The position numbers and the translations under genes are program-made. Positions 6,057 to 12,582 of a stretch of 13,145 nucleotides of DNA are shown in pieces. Positions within the stretch are counted from its first letter, which is position 1, and the number at the start of each line of letters is the position of its first letter. Source of the DNA: an uncultured Collinsella sp. (lineage in GTDB: Bacteria > Actinomycetota > Coriobacteriia > Coriobacteriales > Coriobacteriaceae); NCBI GenBank assembly GCA_902493835.1, contig CABURG010000038.1, positions 1 through 13,145 of the forward strand, read 5' to 3'. Below the pieces are notes generated by a model. That model was not told where the DNA came from and did not search any database. It saw nothing but the letters and a program-made list of their open reading frames with translations.

Positions 6057-9000
6057 CTACCGACGTTTGGTGAACACGAACACGCCGACGATAGCGAGAC
6101 CGATGACGCCGGCGGCAACGCCAACAATGGCAAGCGGGTTGGTGCCAGTCTCCTGCTCGGAAGCACTAGAGGACTTCTTAGCAGTGGTCGTAGAAGCAGC
6201 ACCCGTATCGGACCTGGAATCGGACTTCTTGTCGGACTTCTTGTCGGACTTGCTGTCCTTCTTGTCAGACTTCTTGTCAGACTTCTTCTCGTCCTTCTTA
6301 TCGGACTTATCGGAGTCCTTCTGGTCGGACTTGTTGTCCTTGGTCTCGGTCTTGGTCGACACCGTCGTCTTGGTCGTCGGCTTATGACCCGGGGCGACAG
6401 CGCCGCCCTTCGAGCCGGAGCCGGAACCCGTGCCAGTGCCAGTGCCAGTGCCGGAACCAGTACCGGTACCAGAACCGCCGCCATTCGAACCAGCGCCGCC
6501 ATTACCGCCAGGGTTAACGGCATTCTTGGTCCACTTGGCATACAGCGTCAGATCGGCCGTCACCGGCGTGCTAAAGTCATACGCCTGCGTGCAAGCCTCA
6601 TCGGTATACCAACCGCCGAAAGTGTAGCCATCGCGCGTCGGATCGGCCGGCTTGACCAGCTTGCCGTCGGCCGTAGCAACAAACTTAGTGTCGCAAGCAG
6701 ACCCGCCGTTGGAATTAAAGGCAACCGTCCAAGACTCGACAGCTCCAAGTTTAAACAGCGTGCCCGAGTCATTGATGTAGTACAGGTTGCCAGATGCATC
6801 GGCAATGACCGGAGAGTCGCAGTGCTGGTAATGGCCAGCCGCATCATAAATCTGCGTCGCCTCTGCATCGCCGAGCGTATAGCGATACACGCCACCACCA
6901 GCAGAGTAGTTGACGTAATCCTTGCTATCCGCGCTGTTAACGGTGAAGTACACATAGGTCTTGCCGCCCCGAACACTCACCAACGGAGTAGCAGCAATAC
7001 CGTTGAGGCCAGCCGGCAGCGCCTTGCCGTCGGCAGCAGCGACCATCGTGGTCTTACCCGTCTTCAGGTTATAGAGAGCCAGAGCAGAGCCCGTAGCCGT
7101 CTGTCCGCCGACAATCAGATTGTCACCAGACACCGCAGGGGCGCTCAGATTATTCGTAAGGCCCAGATCAACCGTCTTCTGCTCGCTCAGTACGCCCTTC
7201 GCCGAAAGCGAAATCACATGGAGCTTTCCATCGTGCGTCATCTGATAGAAGGTCGAACCATTGGACGGATCGGCGACACAGTCGGCGTTCGCGAGAGCGC
7301 CGAGCTTCATGGTCGAAACGACATCGCCCGTCGTCTTATCAATGCACTTAAGCGTGCCCGCGCTCGTAGGAACGATGGCATACTTATCCGTCAAAGCCGC
7401 ACCAGTCCAGTAATAGCCCTCGGAAGCGTCAATGTTCTGCCAAGAAACTTCGCCCGTGGCAATCTTAATGCGCATAAAGGAGCCGTTGCCGTAGGTCGCG
7501 TTGTAATTCTCGTCATACGAAATATCGACCGAGCCTACATAGACGTACTCGCCGTCCGAAACGACGGTACAGGAGCTCTGCGTCAAGTCCGTCAAACCAG
7601 GCGACAGCCACTTGCAGATCAGCTTGTCTGCAGTAATCGCCTGGACCGCACCGCCGTTGAGCGGAACGATGATAAGGCCATTGGTATAGATCGGGCGAGA
7701 GGTATAGCTCACCTTAGAGGCAAGCGGCGCAGAGGCAACCTTTTTGCCCGTGGACGAATCGATCTTAATGAGCTCGTTCTCGGTCGCGATGTACACAAAG
7801 CCGTTAGCGATGACAGGCTCGCTGCAGTTGGCATACTGCTGGCCAGACTCGGCCTTCCAATCGAAGGCCCACTTAAGACCGGCGGCCTGCGCAGGCGTCT
7901 TGGCATCCGTTACGGTCGAACCGTTGCCACTGTTGCCGTAGCCGGCCCACTCGGCATCCCAATTAGGAGTCGTCGCACTCGGGTCCACGACAATCTTGTC
8001 GGGATCGGGCATGGGCGATTTTTCGGTGGTGTAGGCAAATGTAACCTTGTCGCCGCTCTTGAGCGTGACCTGGTTGGCACAGAGAGATGAGGACTCTCCG
8101 TTGATATACAGATGCCAGTATTTACCGGTCGCACCATCATAGCCGTAAGACTTGTCTTCGAACGGCGAAGTAATGGACCAGTATGCACCACTCTGGGAGG
8201 CCTTGTAATCAATGCCCTTCGCCTTCAGAACCGTCTCAATAAGGTCCTGAGCCGTAGAGCCTTCGGGCAGGGAAACATTGCTTGCCGAGCCCCAGCGAGT
8301 ATTGTTGCCGTTGACATCGGGGCCGATGATATCGGCGGATCCAAGCACCTGACCAGGGAGGGCATCGCTGTCGCCAGCATACATAAAGGTGACGGCGTCA
8401 CCCTCATGGAGCTCGTAGGCACCAGCGCCAACGTCGGCGAACTTATACTTTGCGTCGGACTTGCCCTTTACGTAGAAGCGCCAATAGCTATTGGTCGCAG
8501 CATCAGAGCCACAATAGGTCTTACCGTCAAGCGGCGAGGTAATGCCCCTAAGGTACCAACCCCAAGACTCTTCTGTAGCTTTGAGTTTAAGACCAGCCTG
8601 CTCCAACAGGTCCTTAGCAGTAGAGCCCGCCTTGAGACTCGTCTGGCCCGTCGAAGCCCAAACCTGCTGCTTGCCGTCCTTGTCCTTGCCAAGCACCTGA
8701 ACGGAAACATGGACAGAATCGGACGGCAACTGGTCTCCCCAGCCACCGTAGAACCACGTGACGGTATCGCCAGCATGGATGGTGACATTGTCCGCCGTAT
8801 AGTCACTCGACTTGCCGTTGATAAACAGCTGCCAATAGGTCGAATAATCTTGGGGCGTACCCAGCTCAACACCGTTGTACTTAAGGCTCAGAATGAAGGA
8901 GCCCGCAGCAACGGCGTCAATATCATTCGCCTCAAGCGCGACCTTCGTAAGATCAAGCGCGCTCGAACCGGACGTCACCACATACTGCGCGTTGTCGACC

Positions 9001-9863
9001 CAGGTCTGAGTCTTGCCCTGGGCATCGCGACCAATGACGGTCACATTCGCAGCAAGCTGGTCCTTAACGACAGGGGACGCGCTACCAGCCGTATAGGCAA
9101 ACTCAATCTTCTGCCCCTGGGTGAGTTTGACGCTGCTCGCGCCAACCGAGGAAGACGCGCCGTCGACGAACAGCTGCCAGTAGGCATGAGTCGTCGGATC
9201 GTAGGCAAGCGTGCGGCCATCGCTCGGGGAGGTGATGCTTTTGAGGTAGAAGCCGTATGCCGTGTTCGGATCGTACTTCGCCTTGAAGCCCGTCTTCTCC
9301 TGCAGCTTAATGAAGGCATCCGCAGCCGTCGCGCCCTCGTCGAGCTTGAGCTGCGTAGGCGCCACCCAGGTCTGAGCCTTGCCGTCGGCATCGGTGCCGA
9401 TAATCGAGAACGAGACCTCGATTTGCTTCTTGACGACATCGCCAGTTTCTGTCGGGTTCTCTGTCTGGACGGCAGCCGCGGCGGCAGATCCTGCTTGGCC
9501 AGCGGATGCCGTCGAAGACTGCTCGCTCGTGGCAGGGCTCTCCCCCGTCGTCGAGCCTTCGTCGCCAGTTGCTGCCTCTGTAGTGGCGGCACTAGCTGCA
9601 GGCGCGCTCCCGGAATCCGAAACCTCGGCGCCGCTCTGCTCAGCGGTACCGCCCGCAAGCGCTGCGTCCTCGCCTGGCGTCGTAGCCTGAGCCACAGCGT
9701 CGGTAATGCCCTCGGCACCCTCGGCCCACAGCTGAGCCGGCGTGGTGCCAAAGGCCATCGCGAAGGCCAGGAATGCCACCAGGCAGCGCTTTGCCACGCC
9801 GCGCGCGATTACGCCACGGCGACGAAGCGAGGCACGCTGGCACTCGTCCTCAAACATATCCAT
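6057..9863 (-). CDS. Surface protein: four DUF4430 domains, PQQ-type beta-propeller, InlB repeat, stalk and membrane anchor
   Basis: Predicted 1268 residues. Order: basic n-region and signal peptide (about 14-48, likely cut after AQLWA); Ala/Ser/Thr/Glu-rich linker (50-140); four DUF4430 domains (about 148-258, 271-373, 384-497, 508-613). These are marked by YWQLFVDG, YWQLFING, YWRFYVKG and YWHLYING, each followed by a closing strand such as FAYTAG or WFYGG. Next come a PQQ/quinoprotein-like propeller of about eight repeats (665-1042; e.g. GFVYIATENELIKIDSSTG, GTLKCIDKTTGDVVS), an InlB B-repeat/Flg_new module (1044-1112, GYTFGGWYTDEACT..YDF), a Gly/Thr/Ser run, a Lys/Asp/Ser stalk (1172-1219), and a hydrophobic anchor ending FTKRR. 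The ATG at 9863 is chosen because TAGGAG lies 4 bases upstream. Longer in-frame starts (TTG 10007, ATG 9944) fall at the riboswitch edge or in its leader and lack that site. The riboswitch implies a corrinoid role. Confidence 0.93.
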   Translation of the reverse strand: MDMFEDECQRASLRRRGVIARGVAKRCLVAFLAFAMAFGTTPAQLWAEGAEGITDAVAQATTPGEDAALAGGTAEQSGAEVSDSGSAPAASAATTEAATGDEGSTTGESPATSEQSSTASAGQAGSAAAAAVQTENPTETGDVVKKQIEVSFSIIGTDADGKAQTWVAPTQLKLDEGATAADAFIKLQEKTGFKAKYDPNTAYGFYLKSITSPSDGRTLAYDPTTHAYWQLFVDGASSSVGASSVKLTQGQKIEFAYTAGSASPVVKDQLAANVTVIGRDAQGKTQTWVDNAQYVVTSGSSALDLTKVALEANDIDAVAAGSFILSLKYNGVELGTPQDYSTYWQLFINGKSSDYTADNVTIHAGDTVTWFYGGWGDQLPSDSVHVSVQVLGKDKDGKQQVWASTGQTSLKAGSTAKDLLEQAGLKLKATEESWGWYLRGITSPLDGKTYCGSDAATNSYWRFYVKGKSDAKYKFADVGAGAYELHEGDAVTFMYAGDSDALPGQVLGSADIIGPDVNGNNTRWGSASNVSLPEGSTAQDLIETVLKAKGIDYKASQSGAYWSITSPFEDKSYGYDGATGKYWHLYINGESSSLCANQVTLKSGDKVTFAYTTEKSPMPDPDKIVVDPSATTPNWDAEWAGYGNSGNGSTVTDAKTPAQAAGLKWAFDWKAESGQQYANCSEPVIANGFVYIATENELIKIDSSTGKKVASAPLASKVSYTSRPIYTNGLIIVPLNGGAVQAITADKLICKWLSPGLTDLTQSSCTVVSDGEYVYVGSVDISYDENYNATYGNGSFMRIKIATGEVSWQNIDASEGYYWTGAALTDKYAIVPTSAGTLKCIDKTTGDVVSTMKLGALANADCVADPSNGSTFYQMTHDGKLHVISLSAKGVLSEQKTVDLGLTNNLSAPAVSGDNLIVGGQTATGSALALYNLKTGKTTMVAAADGKALPAGLNGIAATPLVSVRGGKTYVYFTVNSADSKDYVNYSAGGGVYRYTLGDAEATQIYDAAGHYQHCDSPVIADASGNLYYINDSGTLFKLGAVESWTVAFNSNGGSACDTKFVATADGKLVKPADPTRDGYTFGGWYTDEACTQAYDFSTPVTADLTLYAKWTKNAVNPGGNGGAGSNGGGSGTGTGSGTGTGTGTGSGSGSKGGAVAPGHKPTTKTTVSTKTETKDNKSDQKDSDKSDKKDEKKSDKKSDKKDSKSDKKSDKKSDSRSDTGAASTTTAKKSSSASEQETGTNPLAIVGVAAGVIGLAIVGVFVFTKRR
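6060..6158 (-). other. C-terminal anchor with degenerate sortase-like motif (within the 1268-residue protein)
   Basis: The protein ends EQETGTNP, a hydrophobic stretch of about 21 residues, then TKRR. This is the layout of a cell-wall sorting signal (motif, hydrophobic span, positive tail), but the motif reads EQETG where LPxTG is expected. Either a simple membrane anchor has replaced sorting or a non-canonical sortase is used. Confidence 0.6.
6212..6345 (-). repeat. Lys-Ser-Asp repeat stalk (within the 1268-residue protein)
   Basis: The DNA repeats variants of TCGGACTTCTTG (plus strand), coding for KSDKKSD-like units at residues about 1174-1219. A neighbouring Gly-Thr/Gly-Ser stretch (residues about 1130-1153) is coded by imperfect tandem CCAGTG-like units near 6425-6475. 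These are probably flexible spacers carrying the binding domains through the wall; copy number may vary between strains. Confidence 0.7.
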
Positions 9864-10006
9864 TTGTCTCCTACTGTCTGTACTTGGAGCGTTGCCTTGA
9901 AGCTGCCCCACGTCATCGCGCATGTTGCGCTCGAGTTCCCCCATCGGGGTCCCCCTTCCCTCCAGAGCCCTATGCACACCGGCGGCATACGCCGCAGCCG
10001 CATGCA
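9864..10006 (-). promoter_or_regulatory. 143-base leader between riboswitch and start codon
   Basis: The leader separates the cobalamin aptamer from the ATG at 9863. It contains a perfect GCGGC-GTAT-GCCGC hairpin (9995-9982) and a CCCC-GAT-GGGG hairpin (9949-9939) that encloses an in-frame ATG at 9944. The Shine-Dalgarno TAGGAG is at 9873-9868. No hairpin here is followed by a T-run, so no intrinsic terminator is visible; control may be at translation or by Rho. Confidence 0.55.
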
Positions 10007-10179
10007 AGATGGGAGGCGATCCGACTTAACCTTAACGACTCGGGCGCGCCGTCCGATCTGCGACGCGAACATCCCGAGCCAAGAGGAATTACGGTTACTG
10101 GTACAGCCGGGGACTTGCACCCCGATTCTCCCAAACGCGCAGGAAAACCGCGCATTCGTGCGTCTCCGCACCACCATCT
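10007..10179 (-). ncRNA. Cobalamin riboswitch
   Basis: Read on the minus strand, the conserved cobalamin (RF00174-type) core lies at 10132-10089. It has GGGAGAATC, then GGGG-TGCAAGT-CCCC (the P5 stem-loop), GGCTGTACC and AGTAACCGTAA. A variable arm follows with an 8-bp stem, GGCTCGGG (10080-10073) with CCCGAGTC (10044-10037, one G-U). Next is the 3' signature AGTCGGATCGCCTCCC (10026-10011), which aligns with the AGTCAGGATACCTGCC-type consensus. AGATGG (10179-10174) pairs with CCATCT (10012-10007) to close the element. In this family corrinoid binding represses the downstream genes, so the surface DUF4430 operon should be induced when B12 is scarce. Identified by eye; a covariance search would fix the borders. 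Confidence 0.88.
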
Positions 10180-10188
10180 AGGCCATCG

Positions 10189-10217
10189 ATTAAAACCGTC
10201 AATATGCTATCACGCAA
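10189..10217 (-). promoter_or_regulatory. Candidate promoter of the riboswitch operon
   Basis: On the minus strand TTGCGT (10217-10212), 17 bases, TTTAAT (10194-10189; 5 of 6 of TATAAT). The predicted start near 10182 falls just ahead of the riboswitch 5' arm at 10179. The -35 is weak and overlaps the tail of the preceding terminator. Confidence 0.45.
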
Positions 10218-10243
10218 AAGGGCCTCGCACGCAGGCGAAGCCC
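10211..10243 (-). terminator. Intrinsic terminator after the ABC1 kinase gene
   Basis: On the minus strand GGGCTTCGC (10243-10235) pairs with GCGAGGCCC (10228-10220) with one U-G pair, followed by TTTTGCGT. It lies 51 bases past the kinase stop and insulates the riboswitch operon from it. Bases 10244-10294 show nothing else. Confidence 0.85.
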
Positions 10244-10294
10244 AAGGTAAAAGCTATTGTTTGCGATAGGAGAATGTGGTGACGGTCACAGCCT

Positions 10295-12058
10295 CTAGTG
10301 CTTGCCGCCGTGGCTGTTGAGCCAGATATTGCGACCCAGCATAAGCGCCAGCACCAGCGCGCTCACGTAGCCCATAAAGCCAATGACTGGGATACCGAAC
10401 ACAACCGGCTCGATGCGCGCGTAGTACACCACCGACGAACCGATAAACAGGCCAGCGATAACGATAGCCATCGACATGCGGTCGATAATTCCGCCCAGCT
10501 GTCGCAGCGCCTTATCGCTGCTCATGATCTGCGTGTTCACCTTAAGCTGACCGCGCGTGAGCATGCGCGAAGCCAGGCCCAGATACTCGGCCGCCTCGAG
10601 CGAGCCCTTCGCCGCGCGATAGCTGCTCGCGGCAAGATCGCGCCCCATGTCGCGCACGCGCGCATAAGTGCTCTTCTCGTTTTTGATGTGCGTCTGGATG
10701 ATCTGGATCATGTTGACGTTGGGCATGTACTCGGTCAGCAGGCCCTCGAGCGTCACCATGCCGCGGGCGAACATCGTCACCACGCTCGGCAACTCAACGT
10801 CATTCTTACGCGCGAGGTTTAACAACGAGGTCAAAAACTCGCCGATATCAAGATCCTTCAGGTCAAGGCCCGCAAAGTCGGCGACGATAAAGTCCAAATC
10901 GGACAAAAAGGCCGAATGGTCAAGCTCGGCCGAGTCGCCGCGCGTTACGGCGAAGCGCATGAGCGAATCCTTGAGCTTGGGCACGTCACCCTCGGCCACG
11001 GCGAAAATCATATCCTTGACGATACCGCGATCGTGACTCGACATGCGTCCGACCATGCCCAAGTCGATAAAGTAAACGATGCCGTCCTTGAGGATGATGT
11101 TTCCCGCATGCGGGTCGGCATGGAAAAAGCCGTCGTCGAGCACCTGCGTCGAGTAGTCCTCGACAATCGCGGCACCGATCTTTTCCAAGTCATAGCCCTC
11201 GGCCACTAAGCGTTCAGGATCGGCGATCGAAATGCCGTCGACGTAGTCCATAACCACCACGTGCTCGGTGCACAGGTCCAGATAGGATTTAGGGCACGTC
11301 ACGCCATGAACGCTCTTATGGAACTCGTAGAAGTCATTGAGGTTTTTGGCCTCGGCCAAAAAGTTGGTCTCCTCGCGAAACGAGGTCCACAACTCCTCGA
11401 CTACGCCGTGCAGGTCAACGAATTGATCGGTGTTGACGAACTTGGAAACGATACGCACCACCGAGCGGATGATATCGATGTCCTGTGCCATAACCTGCTG
11501 CGCACCGGGGCGCTGCACCTTGACGGCCACGTCCTCGCCCGTCACCAGACGTGCGCGGTGCACCTGCGCAAGCGATGCGCTACCAAGCGGATTGGGGTCG
11601 ATCGCATCGAACATCTCCCCCAGGCGCAGGCCGTATTCTTCTTCCAGACAACTGAGTACGACCTCGTACGGCACCGGCTCCACGTCGGAGCGCAGACGAC
11701 GCAGCTCGTCGCAAAAGCGTTGCGGCAGAATCTCGGACCGGTTGGCCAGAATCTGCCCCATCTTGACGAACATGGGGCCGAGTTCCTCGAGCAGGCGGCG
11801 CAAACGAACCGGCGTGAGGTTATCCCACACGCGGTACTTTTTGACCAGGCGAACAATCTGCCCAATGCGTTCGCGACGACCCGCCGGCGTGAGCTGGTAT
11901 TCCTCGTCCGGCGCCATCGCGTCGGGCTCCTCGGGCACCATATCGACAGCGCGCGGCTTCTTGCGAGCGCCCGAGACGGCGGCGTCGACCTCATCGACAA
12001 CCGCCGCCTCGTCACCCAGAGGATCTAGATTGTTGAAATCGGTGGTGGAATCTGCCAT
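10295..12058 (-). CDS. ABC1/UbiB (AarF) family atypical kinase
   Basis: A 587-residue member of the ABC1/ADCK/UbiB family, membrane-tethered atypical kinases/ATPases tied to isoprenoid-quinone and lipid homeostasis. Motifs: KxGQ (K99-Q102, FVKMGQILANRSEILP), the Ala-rich nucleotide loop GSASLAQVH (159-167), the ATP-contacting AVK lysine (K180), catalytic HADPHAGN (313-320) and the metal-binding DLG (332-334). Two C-terminal transmembrane helices (about 528-545 and 552-575) match UbiB topology. An acidic N-terminal extension of about 50 residues is unusual for the family and looks disordered. The ATG at 12058 comes 8 bases after the stop of the phasin-like gene, so the two form an operon. All key residues are present. 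No quinone-synthesis gene is in the window, so the substrate is open. Confidence 0.95.
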   Translation of the reverse strand: MADSTTDFNNLDPLGDEAAVVDEVDAAVSGARKKPRAVDMVPEEPDAMAPDEEYQLTPAGRRERIGQIVRLVKKYRVWDNLTPVRLRRLLEELGPMFVKMGQILANRSEILPQRFCDELRRLRSDVEPVPYEVVLSCLEEEYGLRLGEMFDAIDPNPLGSASLAQVHRARLVTGEDVAVKVQRPGAQQVMAQDIDIIRSVVRIVSKFVNTDQFVDLHGVVEELWTSFREETNFLAEAKNLNDFYEFHKSVHGVTCPKSYLDLCTEHVVVMDYVDGISIADPERLVAEGYDLEKIGAAIVEDYSTQVLDDGFFHADPHAGNIILKDGIVYFIDLGMVGRMSSHDRGIVKDMIFAVAEGDVPKLKDSLMRFAVTRGDSAELDHSAFLSDLDFIVADFAGLDLKDLDIGEFLTSLLNLARKNDVELPSVVTMFARGMVTLEGLLTEYMPNVNMIQIIQTHIKNEKSTYARVRDMGRDLAASSYRAAKGSLEAAEYLGLASRMLTRGQLKVNTQIMSSDKALRQLGGIIDRMSMAIVIAGLFIGSSVVYYARIEPVVFGIPVIGFMGYVSALVLALMLGRNIWLNSHGGKH

Positions 12059-12066
12059 CTGCGCTG

Positions 12067-12483
12067 CTACTCGGCCTCTTCGGCGTCCTCTGCGTCGTCG
12101 GGCTCAACGGACTCGACGGGCACCGAGGTCACGTTGTCCTCGACCGAATCGACGATGTCGCGCACATGGGCCAGGAAGGCCGTGCGCTCGGGGGCGGTCA
12201 TAACGCGGACACGGGCAAGGATGAGCTCGTCGAGCACGCGCTGGGCCGCGGTCTCGCCCTGCGTGCCCAAGCGCTCGGTCAGATCGGAGATGGTACCGCC
12301 GGCCTGCTCGAACATATCGGACACGCTGCGGGCGATATCGGGAGCGCCTGCGTCCTTGCGCACCTGCTCACCCTTGGTATTGAGGTCGTCGAGAACCTTC
12401 TTGCTGCCCTCGACGGCAACGGCGGCGGCGCCAAAGCCAACGTTGATGGCGCCGTTAACAAGCTGATCGAGTTTCATAACCAT
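12067..12483 (-). CDS. Small phasin-like protein, operon partner of the ABC1 kinase
   Basis: A 138-residue protein without signal peptide: a short Gly/Ala-rich segment (about 10-27, GAINVGFGAAAVAVEG), a helical LDDLNTKGEQVRK stretch, a region SDMFEQAGGTISDLTERLGTQGETAAQRVLDELILARVRVMTAPERTAF (shown here only as a guide to positions 55-103; helical, amphipathic), and an acidic tail ending EDAEEAE. Confidence 0.2.
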   Translation of the reverse strand: MVMKLDQLVNGAINVGFGAAAVAVEGSKKVLDDLNTKGEQVRKDAGAPDIARSVSDMFEQAGGTISDLTERLGTQGETAAQRVLDELILARVRVMTAPERTAFLAHVRDIVDSVEDNVTSVPVESVEPDDAEDAEEAE

Positions 12484-12518
12484 GGTTGTCTCCAATCACA
12501 AACAACTGCATTGGCGTT

Positions 12519-12548
12519 CTTGTACCCAAGATTGAGTAAAAGCGACAA
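12519..12548 (-). promoter_or_regulatory. Candidate promoter of the phasin-like/ABC1 kinase operon
   Basis: On the minus strand TTGTCG (12548-12543), 18 bases, TACAAG (12524-12519), each 4 of 6 against consensus, about 36 bases upstream of the ATG at 12483. Pattern match only. The rest of the 99-base gap to the dipeptidase gene holds nothing clear. Confidence 0.35.
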
Positions 12549-12582
12549 AGCGTTTTAGCGCTATTCGATCGACGGGAAATCC

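Noticed and set aside
6212..6345. CRISPR-like array from the TCGGACTTCTTG repeats
   Set aside because: Units are short, imperfect, in frame and coding for a Lys/Ser/Asp stalk; there are no unique spacers of even length.
9864..10007. Longer N-terminus for the 1268-residue protein from TTG at 10007
   Set aside because: It would begin within the closing stem of the riboswitch, lacks a ribosome site, and puts 48 extra residues ahead of a good signal peptide.
5868..10181. Two very long plus-strand open frames (740 and 689 codons) opposite the DUF4430 operon
   Set aside because: They are antisense to a gene with clear domains, have Arg/Leu/Gly-rich composition without domain structure, and cross the terminator-side and riboswitch regions. 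They arise from GC-rich codon use of the real gene.
12540..12570. AGCG-CTAAAA-CGCT hairpin on the minus strand as a terminator for the dipeptidase
   Set aside because: Only 4 bp of stem, and the following stretch is not a proper T-run; too weak to call.
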